Source of the DNA: Pseudomonadota bacterium
GTDB lineage: Bacteria > Pseudomonadota > Alphaproteobacteria > Rhizobiales > Beijerinckiaceae
Assembly (NCBI GenBank): GCA_023386155.1
Contig: JAEWKH010000056.1
Span: 41,771-105,770 of the forward strand
Direction: 5' to 3'
Length of the DNA stretch: 64,000 bases
Shown here: one piece after another, positions 26,128 through 33,791 of the stretch
Position numbering within the stretch: the stretch's first letter is position 1
Layout of the letters: each line of letters starts with the position of its first letter
The notes under the pieces: model-generated
What the model was told of the DNA's origin: nothing
Database searches by the model: none
The model's input: only the letters and a program-made list of their open reading frames with translations
Program-made: the position numbers and the translations under genes

Positions 26128-27315
26128 CTAGGCTGCTTGCAGCTGCCTGTACTCGGTCTGCCTCATCACAGGCTGCATCTTCGTATCGGCCCTATTCTCG
26201 ACGAGGAACTGATGCATTTCACGGTATGTGTGATGATAGGCGCGATTGAACTTGTCGAAGAGCGATTGATCCCAGTACTCTTCGAGGTTGAATGCCTTGC
26301 CGGAGAACACGTCGAAGCTCGGGATCTGGTATGTTTCCGCGAACTCGACCGTCCGGCTGTCATAGGTGAAGTAGATGGACGGAATGCCGTTTGCGAGCGC
26401 CATCAGGTTGCCGTGAAGCCGGTATCCCAGAACGAGATCCTTCTGCTGCACAAGATCCTCATAATCGGCGACGACGTCGGAATAGAACAATCGATCCCGG
26501 TGCAGTTTCTCCATTGTCTCGTCGAGATACCATTCGCTCACCTGCTTGTCGCCACGCAGGGCTGCGAACGCCTCCTCTCTTTGCTCCGGCGTTCCCAGGG
26601 CGATTTTCTTCTCCTCGATCTCCCCTTGGGCCATCAGGACCACGTCGAACCGCGCCGCAAGGCTCTTCACGAGATCCCGATGGAAAGTCAGGTACTGCTT
26701 GATATCGCGGGCATAGGTAGAAGACACCTCCCGGCGCATCGTAATGCCTGCGGTTCGAATGCTCTCAAGCGGCGGCAATTGGATGGCGAGATCAGGATTG
26801 TTCCGCCGAAAGGCGGTCGGGCAGCCTACGATCCGGATGTTCTTGATTCCAATGTCCCAGAGAACCTGAGCCGAATAGGCCCCGCGAACACCGATGGACG
26901 TTGTCGAATCCGCCATCAGGCGCAGGACCGTCTTGGTCTCCTCGGACAGCTCGATCTTGCCCTTGACCGGCGCCTGAGCGCCAATGCCCCACGCAATGAC
27001 GGGAATCTTGAGCTTCCTGAGGACATCGGCCGCCTGGTTCCACACCATATCCTTGTGAACATAGTTGGATCCCCGCAGAAAGACATAATCGTACTCGGCG
27101 TTGATCCGGTCGATCTGAGAAAGATCGGGATTGGCGATCTCCAAGGCGTCGAGCTTGTCGTAGTTCAGGAGCTTCAGCGACGAGTCGAACACGAAGGCAT
27201 CGCCGATGTTGTGATAATGATTGATGCTTCGCTGGATTTCCTTGTGCCTATACCAGCGGACGTTGTCATGGTCATAAACTTCGCCTGAGGGGCTGATGAC
27301 GAGAATTCGTTTCAT
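26128..27315 (-). CDS. Polysaccharide pyruvyl transferase family protein, second copy
   Basis: This is a 395-residue member of the same superfamily as the gene at 23680. Family features are YVFLRGSNYVHKD near residue 75, IPVIAWGIGAQAP near residue 105, TSIGVRGAYSAQ near residue 140 and the C-terminal VLGYRLHGNLMALANG. There is no signal peptide. It is separated from the upstream GT4 gene by 34 bases. The R-x-HG motif carries a conserved His of this family. Probably decorates the glycan built by the neighbouring glycosyltransferases; sequence alone does not prove pyruvylation. Confidence 0.85.
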   Translation of the reverse strand: MKRILVISPSGEVYDHDNVRWYRHKEIQRSINHYHNIGDAFVFDSSLKLLNYDKLDALEIANPDLSQIDRINAEYDYVFLRGSNYVHKDMVWNQAADVLRKLKIPVIAWGIGAQAPVKGKIELSEETKTVLRLMADSTTSIGVRGAYSAQVLWDIGIKNIRIVGCPTAFRRNNPDLAIQLPPLESIRTAGITMRREVSSTYARDIKQYLTFHRDLVKSLAARFDVVLMAQGEIEEKKIALGTPEQREEAFAALRGDKQVSEWYLDETMEKLHRDRLFYSDVVADYEDLVQQKDLVLGYRLHGNLMALANGIPSIYFTYDSRTVEFAETYQIPSFDVFSGKAFNLEEYWDQSLFDKFNRAYHHTYREMHQFLVENRADTKMQPVMRQTEYRQLQAA

Positions 27316-27349
27316 CGGGTTATCTCCAATTTGGGTCAGGCCAGGATCG

Positions 27350-28660
27350 CTAGGCCGTCAGTGCGACAGATGAACTGCTCGCTGCCTTCTTCGTGGCAAG
27401 GTCCTGGTAGAGTTCGAGATGCAGCCTGGCGCATTCTTCATAACTGATCGGTTGCGGAACGCCTGCTCGCAGGCTCTCCCAGAGCTTCGGGGTCGTCAGC
27501 GCCTCTGTCATGCGGTCGACCAGATCCTGGGACGAGCCGACACGAAAATGCAGCCCATTGACGCCGTCAGTGATCTTTTCAGCCATTCCGCCGATGTTGC
27601 TGCAGATCATCGGGCGGCCATGAAAGAAGGATTCCTGAATCACGATCGGCGAGTTCTCCCACCAGATCGACGGAATGATCGTCCAGTCAATCGAGCGCAT
27701 CAGACGCGGCATCTCGCTGTTCTGATAGGATCCGTAGAAGCGAACCCGGGGGCCTGCCCGTTCCACCAGCTTCCTGATCTTCTCCTGGAATCCTTCCGGT
27801 TGCCGTTCCAGGTTGCCGCCGAATATCATGAGCTGCGCGTCATCGCCCCAGACGGATTCCGGGATGCAGGTTACCGCGTCCAGAAGAATATCGACGCCCT
27901 TGAACTGCGTGATCTGTCCGAAATAACCGAACCGCGAGCGCCTTCCTCCCCGTTGCGGGAGCGCGCGCGCCGGCGCAGGCTCGGCGATGTCGAGGCCGTT
28001 CTCGATGACGATGAAACGGGAGCGGTCAAGTCCCCACTCGACATAGCGATCGACGAGGAACTGGCTTGGCGAAACGAAGTAGTCGGCGACATCCAGAAGG
28101 CCACGTATGAAATTCTCGCGCCGCAGGAAACGTGCCGGCGAGATCTCCGGGAAACAGGCATTGCAATCTGAAGGCGAGGCCCTGTGGCAGAGCTTTGTGC
28201 CGCCTGTCTTCACCATCTGCCCGTGGTGATTGCATATCGAGAGGAATTCATGGAACGTGATTACGATCACGCAATCCGGAAGTGCCCTGCGAACCGCATA
28301 AATCATCTCCAGGCCAAGGCCTATGAAGTGATGGAAGTGAACGACATCGGGCTTCAGGTCCCTCAGGACACGCAGAAAATCACGCTCGATCTCTTCCGTA
28401 TTCCGGTTGGAAATGAGGAAATGATCATACTCGTCGGCATGGTAGAGAAACTCGCCCTCTGTTTGCCGGAGGCTCATCAGGGCCGTCCCGCCATGGCGCG
28501 CGACCGGGTGGCCGACGCGCGCGAAGAAGCGAGATTCGACATCGCCGATCCGGTTGAGGCCCTTATGGAGATTATAGGCCGCGATCTCGGCTCCTCCGAG
28601 AGAGAAGCTCGGGTGGCCATGAGAGACGATGAGAACGCGGGGAGGGTGCCTGGACATCAT
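27350..28660 (-). CDS. GT4 family glycosyltransferase, first copy
   Basis: This is a 436-residue GT-B glycosyltransferase. The N-terminal LIVSHGHPSFSLGGAEIA loop (residues 10-27) binds the acceptor or nucleotide phosphate. The C-terminal donor domain has FGYFGQITQFKGVDILLDA (the usual GR-x-x-x-KG region) and the EX7E-type segment around SPIVIQESFFHGRPMICS. A Cys/His cluster lies between the two domains: ICNHHGQMVKTGGTKLCH, then DCNACFP. The same cluster occurs in the GT4 at 31672. It precedes the second pyruvyltransferase gene. The sugar donor is unknown. Confidence 0.9.
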   Translation of the reverse strand: MMSRHPPRVLIVSHGHPSFSLGGAEIAAYNLHKGLNRIGDVESRFFARVGHPVARHGGTALMSLRQTEGEFLYHADEYDHFLISNRNTEEIERDFLRVLRDLKPDVVHFHHFIGLGLEMIYAVRRALPDCVIVITFHEFLSICNHHGQMVKTGGTKLCHRASPSDCNACFPEISPARFLRRENFIRGLLDVADYFVSPSQFLVDRYVEWGLDRSRFIVIENGLDIAEPAPARALPQRGGRRSRFGYFGQITQFKGVDILLDAVTCIPESVWGDDAQLMIFGGNLERQPEGFQEKIRKLVERAGPRVRFYGSYQNSEMPRLMRSIDWTIIPSIWWENSPIVIQESFFHGRPMICSNIGGMAEKITDGVNGLHFRVGSSQDLVDRMTEALTTPKLWESLRAGVPQPISYEECARLHLELYQDLATKKAASSSSVALTA

Positions 28661-28664
28661 TCCA

Positions 28665-30908
28665 CTACCTCATGTTGTTGATGAGGAGCGACCATTTCCG
28701 GTCGAAGCTCCAACGGTCGATTTTCTGAGCGAGGCGATGGATGGGCAGGGCCGACGCGGTAACGTCATTGTCGGCCGAGATCATCTCGACATCCGGCAGC
28801 CATACGGCAAGGGTGCCTCCGAGCCGCATCTTGAGGCAGAGATCACGTCCCTTTTCACTGGAACTAAGGTAGGAGCGGGTGAACCCGCCAGCCGATACGA
28901 CAGCCTCACGGGAGACGATGCAGCATGCCAACGAGCCTGCGACGACCTCTGTCGGCTGCGATCCATGCACGACGTCGCGCGGGTACCCGATATACCGATC
29001 GGCAAGCTTCTGCTCCTCGTTGTCGAGCCATGTTCCCGCGAAGCGAATGGAGTTGTCCTCATAGAGAATCGTAGGGCTGATCAAGGCCTTGTTGCCGCGA
29101 TTCCGATAGGCCCGCTCCAGCGAGGAGACCCATCCTTGCTGGCGAGGAAGAACTCCTGCGGCGAGGAGAATCAGCGTGTCCGCCTTTGTCGCCTGAACCG
29201 CGGCCTCGAATGCGTCGCAGGCATCCTGCACGCCTGCCGCGCCGACAACCCGGACTTTGATGCCGTAGAAGCGAGACAGCCTTTCGACTTCAGGAGCTAT
29301 GGTGCCGAAGGCTTCGACGGGAATGGAAACGATGATGGGAACATTTCGCGTTTCAGCATCGAGCGCGAGAAGTGACAGTGTCACGGACACCTCCTCGACA
29401 TCGAGGCCGGCCCCGAGGACCAAAACCTTGCCGTTTTCCGTGTCGGTGAAGTCGATGTCGCGAATTTCCATCACGCTCGGCGCAGGTGAGATCATCGACT
29501 GCATCATCGGCCCGATATGACGCTCGATTGCAGCTCCGGCCGCGGCGGTTCGCGGATCGAGGGGCGCGATCAGTTTCTCCAGGGCCCGTCGCGACAGATT
29601 GCGAAGCGGCGCAAGAGGGTAAAAAGCGACGGTGTCTCCGACGGTCATCTCGAAATAGACCGCCGTGTCGGCCAAAGTGGGATCGCAAGGGACAAACGCC
29701 AGGAAGCCATGGTCGCAGCGCGCCGGATCGAGACGCCCTGAAAACAGGCCGTTATGCTGAAACGCCATCGTTACGTCCGCTCGTGGAAGACGTGTCCAGG
29801 TCTCATCGATCCGCCGACCATACGTGCCGGCCCGCAGAGTCAGGGCATCCACGTGCCCCTCCGGGTCGAGCATCCAGCCGGCCACGAGGAAGCCTCCGCC
29901 AGGGACCTCTGCGACCATATCCATGCCGAGGCGAACCGGCACGCTGAGGTCCGACACGGTGTCGCGGCCGTCGAACCGCTCCCCAGCTCGCCGCAAGGTC
30001 AGCATTGTGGCTGGATTCGCGCTCGCGCGGGCGAGGCCATCCCGAATATGGGCAGGAACGTCCATCGGCGACAGGAGGACGCGGCGGTCGTAGACTTCAA
30101 GGGCCCGCCAGCCGTCTCTTCCACGAAAGAACAGCTTCCTCAGTTGAGCGGGATCGATCGTCTTGCCGGCATCGAGCAACCCGACGAAGCCCTTGCCCTG
30201 TTCTCCCAGATCGCTGCGAGGAACCGACGCAGACCTGAACTCTCCAGCGGTAAGTCCCTCATGTGCGGCTAGAACGTGTACCAGATCGCCAGGCAGACCA
30301 GATGCCCAACCTTGCAGAAAGACCTGCCCTGTATCGACAGCGCCGATAACCTCGATCCAGCCATCCGCAGGTCCAGTCGATGCCAGGAGCGATTGGGCAG
30401 CGTCCAGCCGCTTCTGATTGGCCTTTCCGCCGATCAGCGCAAGAACGATACGGTCGAGGATGATTGAGGATTGATCTCCGGCATCGGCGGATACGACCTG
30501 GGCCAATGCCGGGAGAGACAGTGCCGGCTTGATCAACGTGTAACGGATCGGTTGCCCGTTGCGACGCATGACGACCGAGCGCAGGCGGACCTTGCCCGAG
30601 AGATGGACCGGAACGATGGCCACGAAGCCGATAGCCGCATCGGCGGGTGCATCCTTCCGGGACCAATGGCTGATGTCGGACTTCATCGACATGGAGGGAT
30701 CGCCGTTCAGCAGAACTTCGACCTTGTCGGCCATTGTGTCTGCTACGCCGGCAATCAGGATAAGGTCATCTCCGACTGGAGTGACAAGGACACTCTCTCC
30801 GTCGAGAGGGAGGTCACGTCGTTCCTGCACCATTCGTGTATCGTGTTGCATCGAGATTCCGGACTTCTGTTCGATGATCGCCTTAACCCTAGCTTTAGGG
30901 CTTCTCAT
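28665..30908 (-). CDS. Large protein with GW-D modules and a degenerate GT2-like C-terminal domain
   Basis: This is a 747-residue protein. The N-terminal 450 residues contain beta-rich modules with motifs such as VFLQGWASGLPGD (about residue 200) and LVAGWMLDPEGH (about residue 341). The C-terminal region (about 480-740) aligns by eye with the GT2 domain of the protein at 33788. However, the donor-binding NSD there is AAG here (LLAAGVLP), and the catalytic-base segment YEDSDLCLK is EKGRDLCLK. Catalytic loss or changed function is therefore likely. It follows the gene at 30908-31675 with a one-base overlap if ATG 30908 is used, or GTGA if GTG 30911 is used. Confidence 0.8.
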   Translation of the reverse strand: MRSPKARVKAIIEQKSGISMQHDTRMVQERRDLPLDGESVLVTPVGDDLILIAGVADTMADKVEVLLNGDPSMSMKSDISHWSRKDAPADAAIGFVAIVPVHLSGKVRLRSVVMRRNGQPIRYTLIKPALSLPALAQVVSADAGDQSSIILDRIVLALIGGKANQKRLDAAQSLLASTGPADGWIEVIGAVDTGQVFLQGWASGLPGDLVHVLAAHEGLTAGEFRSASVPRSDLGEQGKGFVGLLDAGKTIDPAQLRKLFFRGRDGWRALEVYDRRVLLSPMDVPAHIRDGLARASANPATMLTLRRAGERFDGRDTVSDLSVPVRLGMDMVAEVPGGGFLVAGWMLDPEGHVDALTLRAGTYGRRIDETWTRLPRADVTMAFQHNGLFSGRLDPARCDHGFLAFVPCDPTLADTAVYFEMTVGDTVAFYPLAPLRNLSRRALEKLIAPLDPRTAAAGAAIERHIGPMMQSMISPAPSVMEIRDIDFTDTENGKVLVLGAGLDVEEVSVTLSLLALDAETRNVPIIVSIPVEAFGTIAPEVERLSRFYGIKVRVVGAAGVQDACDAFEAAVQATKADTLILLAAGVLPRQQGWVSSLERAYRNRGNKALISPTILYEDNSIRFAGTWLDNEEQKLADRYIGYPRDVVHGSQPTEVVAGSLACCIVSREAVVSAGGFTRSYLSSSEKGRDLCLKMRLGGTLAVWLPDVEMISADNDVTASALPIHRLAQKIDRWSFDRKWSLLINNMR

Positions 30909-31675
30909 CACCAGGGGGGATGGCGCAGAAAGGCGACGAGGGTTGCTATGGAGGTTGCAGCGGAGATTGCCCCGAACGCGATCAAGAGCGCGACCGCTCT
31001 GCGCATCGGGCGGTCTACCGACGATCCCAGGTCCTCGATTCTCTGCCCGAACTCGGAGAGAACCCTATCGAAGCGCATAAGAAAGACTTCGATGTCGGAT
31101 ATCTTTTGGGATAGGTCGGATTGATTGGAGCGTATGACATCGAGAGCGGCCGCGATGCCATCGTCTTCGCCGACCATCGCATTGATCTGCTCGGACGTAC
31201 CGCGAAGTGCCTCAACTGTCTCGCGCTGAAGAACCTGGGACCGGCGCTGCGCTTCTATCAGCAGCTCGAGCCGGTCGAAAACGCGTCCCAGCGGCGCATT
31301 GATCGCGGCCTCGGCGGCGCGCTCGCTCTGGCTGGGAGAACGGAGAACGATATCCTCGCCAGCCGATGACGTCGCGATGACGGATAGGAGATCCGCGTCC
31401 TGCTCCGTCGTCCCCGGGAGCTCGATCTCGAAGGCGTATCCACCGTCTCCGATTCCGTTGCGACGCAGATCGACGCGCGGCATGTCGGCCGTGGCCGACG
31501 CGATGGTGCGATCGCCTAAGATGACGCGCACCTGAAGCCGCTCAGTCGGCCGGGAGCGATCCCATACCCATCCGAACAGGCGGTGCCCCTCGATCGCATC
31601 GACGCGACCTTGAAGCTGCGACTTGCCTGCCGCCGCCGATATGGTCACCACATGATTGGACTGTGCTTTGCTCAT
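30908..31675 (-). CDS. Protein with GW-D module, coiled coil and C-terminal membrane helix
   Basis: This is a 255-residue protein of unknown function. The N-terminal module (about residues 20-95) contains LFGWVWDRSRP, resembling modules in the large proteins at 28665 and 33788. Residues about 120-220 are predicted helical, probably a coiled coil. A membrane helix near the end (about 226-248) is followed by a short RHPPW tail. There is no signal peptide, so it is likely tail-anchored with its bulk in the cytoplasm. ATGA overlaps on its upstream side and a 1-4 base overlap downstream show tight operon coupling. A scaffold for the glycosyltransferases is a possible role, inferred only. Confidence 0.72.
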   Translation of the reverse strand: MSKAQSNHVVTISAAAGKSQLQGRVDAIEGHRLFGWVWDRSRPTERLQVRVILGDRTIASATADMPRVDLRRNGIGDGGYAFEIELPGTTEQDADLLSVIATSSAGEDIVLRSPSQSERAAEAAINAPLGRVFDRLELLIEAQRRSQVLQRETVEALRGTSEQINAMVGEDDGIAAALDVIRSNQSDLSQKISDIEVFLMRFDRVLSEFGQRIEDLGSSVDRPMRRAVALLIAFGAISAATSIATLVAFLRHPPW

Positions 31676-32958
31676 GCCGCGCTTGCCTTCAGTTCAATGA
31701 TCTCGGCGCCCTTGAGGAGGCTATGGTAGAGCGCAATGTGTCGCTCGGCGACGACGGCGATATCAGCCGGCGGATTGATCGCCGTGACGAGCGTCTCCCA
31801 GAGATCAGGCGTCTCTGCAGCTCTCTGCATGACGGCCGCGAGGGAGACGGGATCGTTCGGGCGGGCGTGCAAGCCGTCAATCCCGTCCCGGACCGCTTCT
31901 GCCATTCCTCCGATGCCGCTCACGATGACAGGTCGCCGGTGCATGAATGATTCCTGTATCACCAGAGGGGCGTTCTCCCACCAGATCGAGGGCACCACCA
32001 CCCAGTCGACAGCAGACATCAGGCTCGAAACATCGTCGCGGCCATAGGGTCCGAGCCTCACCACATGAGGCTCGGTCTCTGCCAGAAGGCTGTCCGTATC
32101 CTCGACAAACTTCTGCGACTGAAACAATGCGCCGCCGTGCAGGCGAAGCTCGAAGTCGTCGAAACCTCCTGAAGCCATGCGCTGGGCGGCCTTGAGCAGA
32201 ACCGGGATGCCTTTCCAGGGGTTGAGGTTGCCGAAATAGCCGAACACGGACCGTCGGCCTGTCGAAGTCGGCCGGTGGGGTGCCGGAACCACGGCCGGGC
32301 GCCCATTCGCGATGACCTCGATCAACCCGGATCGCAAGCCCCAGCTCGTGAAGCGATCCTTGATGAAGCGGCTCGGCGCGATGAAGCGATGAACGAGGCT
32401 GAAATGGGTTTGGATGTGCTTCTCACGCAGGAGAAAGCGATCTGCGGTCGTGCTCGGAAAGCATCCGTTGCAGCGATTCGGCGTGGCATGGTCGCATCTT
32501 TCACCCCCCTTTGTCCGCATCATGAGACCGTCATGAGCGCAGATCGGGTAATAGTCGTGAAGCGTCATCACGATGCGGGCGCCTGGCAGGATGCGGCGTA
32601 CGAGCGCGATGAACTCCACCCCGATGAGCAGAACATGGTGGATATGAACGATGTCAGGGCGGAAGTCCTCGAGCAGATTAACGAGGTGAGGGACGACGCC
32701 GTAGCTGTCGATCTGGCTCAGGTTGAACTGGTCAAAATGGCCGCACCACATGACGACTTCATCCGGAGCGTTTCCCGGTGACTGAAAGCTGGTTCCCGGC
32801 CGTTGCCCGCGATGGAGATTGTTGGTCGCGGCAAGGAACAGGGCCTCCACATCCGGGCGCGCACGGTACTCGCGAAAGAGGTCATGGGCGAAGATCTCGG
32901 TCCCGCCGGGATGAAAATCCGGATGGTTATGGGCTACGACGAGCACGCGTGTAGTCAA
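31672..32958 (-). CDS. GT4 family glycosyltransferase, second copy (TTG start)
   Basis: This is a 428-residue GT-B enzyme related to that at 27350. Motifs: VLVVAHNHPDFHPGGTEIF (acceptor loop), FGYFGNLNPWKGIPVLLKA (donor phosphate region) and PLVIQESFMHRRPVIVS (EX7E region). The inter-domain Cys/His cluster is conserved (ICAHDG, ERCDH, RCNGCFP). No in-frame ATG lies near the N-terminal motif, and TTG 32958 has GGAG 8 bases upstream, so a TTG start is proposed. It sits between the methyltransferase gene and the membrane-anchored protein. The sugar donor is unknown. Confidence 0.88.
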   Translation of the reverse strand: MTTRVLVVAHNHPDFHPGGTEIFAHDLFREYRARPDVEALFLAATNNLHRGQRPGTSFQSPGNAPDEVVMWCGHFDQFNLSQIDSYGVVPHLVNLLEDFRPDIVHIHHVLLIGVEFIALVRRILPGARIVMTLHDYYPICAHDGLMMRTKGGERCDHATPNRCNGCFPSTTADRFLLREKHIQTHFSLVHRFIAPSRFIKDRFTSWGLRSGLIEVIANGRPAVVPAPHRPTSTGRRSVFGYFGNLNPWKGIPVLLKAAQRMASGGFDDFELRLHGGALFQSQKFVEDTDSLLAETEPHVVRLGPYGRDDVSSLMSAVDWVVVPSIWWENAPLVIQESFMHRRPVIVSGIGGMAEAVRDGIDGLHARPNDPVSLAAVMQRAAETPDLWETLVTAINPPADIAVVAERHIALYHSLLKGAEIIELKASAA

Positions 32959-32963
32959 GAGAG

Positions 32964-33791
32964 CTACTCCGGCTTCGAGGCGATGACGACATCCTGATAA
33001 TGACTGCTTTCGATTCCGCGCCAGTGGCCGAGGCTGAGGCGTCGAATCCGCAAGCCCGCCTTCTTCAGGGCGTCCTCGATGATCCCGGCGTCGAAGCCGA
33101 TTGCGCCCAGAGGGGCCAGGGGATCGCCATACCAGGTTCCGGGCTCTCCCCCCCGCGTGAAGCGCGGGCGCGCTGTCGGCCTCTCTGGGTCTCCCGCCGC
33201 GACGATGAAGGCAGTCAGGAACAGGCGCCCGCCCGGACGCAGCAGTCGCATGACCTCACGCGCGTAAGCGGCGATTTCTGCTTCGGGGAGATGGGTTGCG
33301 ACAGAGACCATCGTGACGAAGTCGAATCTCGAGTCCGCGAATGGCAGAACGATCTCATGCCCGGCAATCGCCCCGCCGGGATTGTAAAGCTCGTGAGCAA
33401 TATCCACGCGGCAGAACCGGAAGTTCGGATAGATCGACGTGATGTTCTGGACGCACCACTCGATGCCGGCATTCACGGGGTCGACACCTTCGTAAGTCGC
33501 TGTTTCGGCATCCAGGTATTGCGTCAGCGGGACAGCCATCCGGCCGATGCCGCACCCGATATCGAGCACGGATTCAGATGGCGTGAGACCTCCGAGGCGA
33601 ACGAAGTGGCCGAGATATTCAGCGCCGATGGCTCGGTAGTCTCCGTCGCCGACGAAGACATTCTCAGGCGGTGGCGCCGGCAGCGTGGTGTCCCGGGCAA
33701 TCTGTTCCAGAAGTCGGCTGAATCCGGATCCATGATCGGAATGGGCTTTCAGCGCATCCGATGCATTCGTAAGATCGAACTGCACATTCAT
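32964..33791 (-). CDS. Class I SAM-dependent methyltransferase
   Basis: This is a 275-residue cytoplasmic methyltransferase. The AdoMet-binding motif I is SVLDIGCGIGRMAVP (about residue 93), with the acidic residue of motif II in YEGVDPVN. The later motif FDFVTMVSVATHLPEAEI and LLRPGGRLFLT complete the Rossmann-type fold. The start at 33791 makes an ATGA overlap with the GT2 stop; the open frame upstream to 34004 lies within that gene. In a glycan operon it probably O- or N-methylates a sugar, perhaps as a chain cap. The substrate is inferred from context only. Confidence 0.88.
   Translation of the reverse strand: MNVQFDLTNASDALKAHSDHGSGFSRLLEQIARDTTLPAPPPENVFVGDGDYRAIGAEYLGHFVRLGGLTPSESVLDIGCGIGRMAVPLTQYLDAETATYEGVDPVNAGIEWCVQNITSIYPNFRFCRVDIAHELYNPGGAIAGHEIVLPFADSRFDFVTMVSVATHLPEAEIAAYAREVMRLLRPGGRLFLTAFIVAAGDPERPTARPRFTRGGEPGTWYGDPLAPLGAIGFDAGIIEDALKKAGLRIRRLSLGHWRGIESSHYQDVVIASKPE

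Noticed and set aside
26119..27288. 389-residue plus-strand open frame
   Set aside because: Antisense to the second pyruvyltransferase-family gene, which carries the conserved family motifs.
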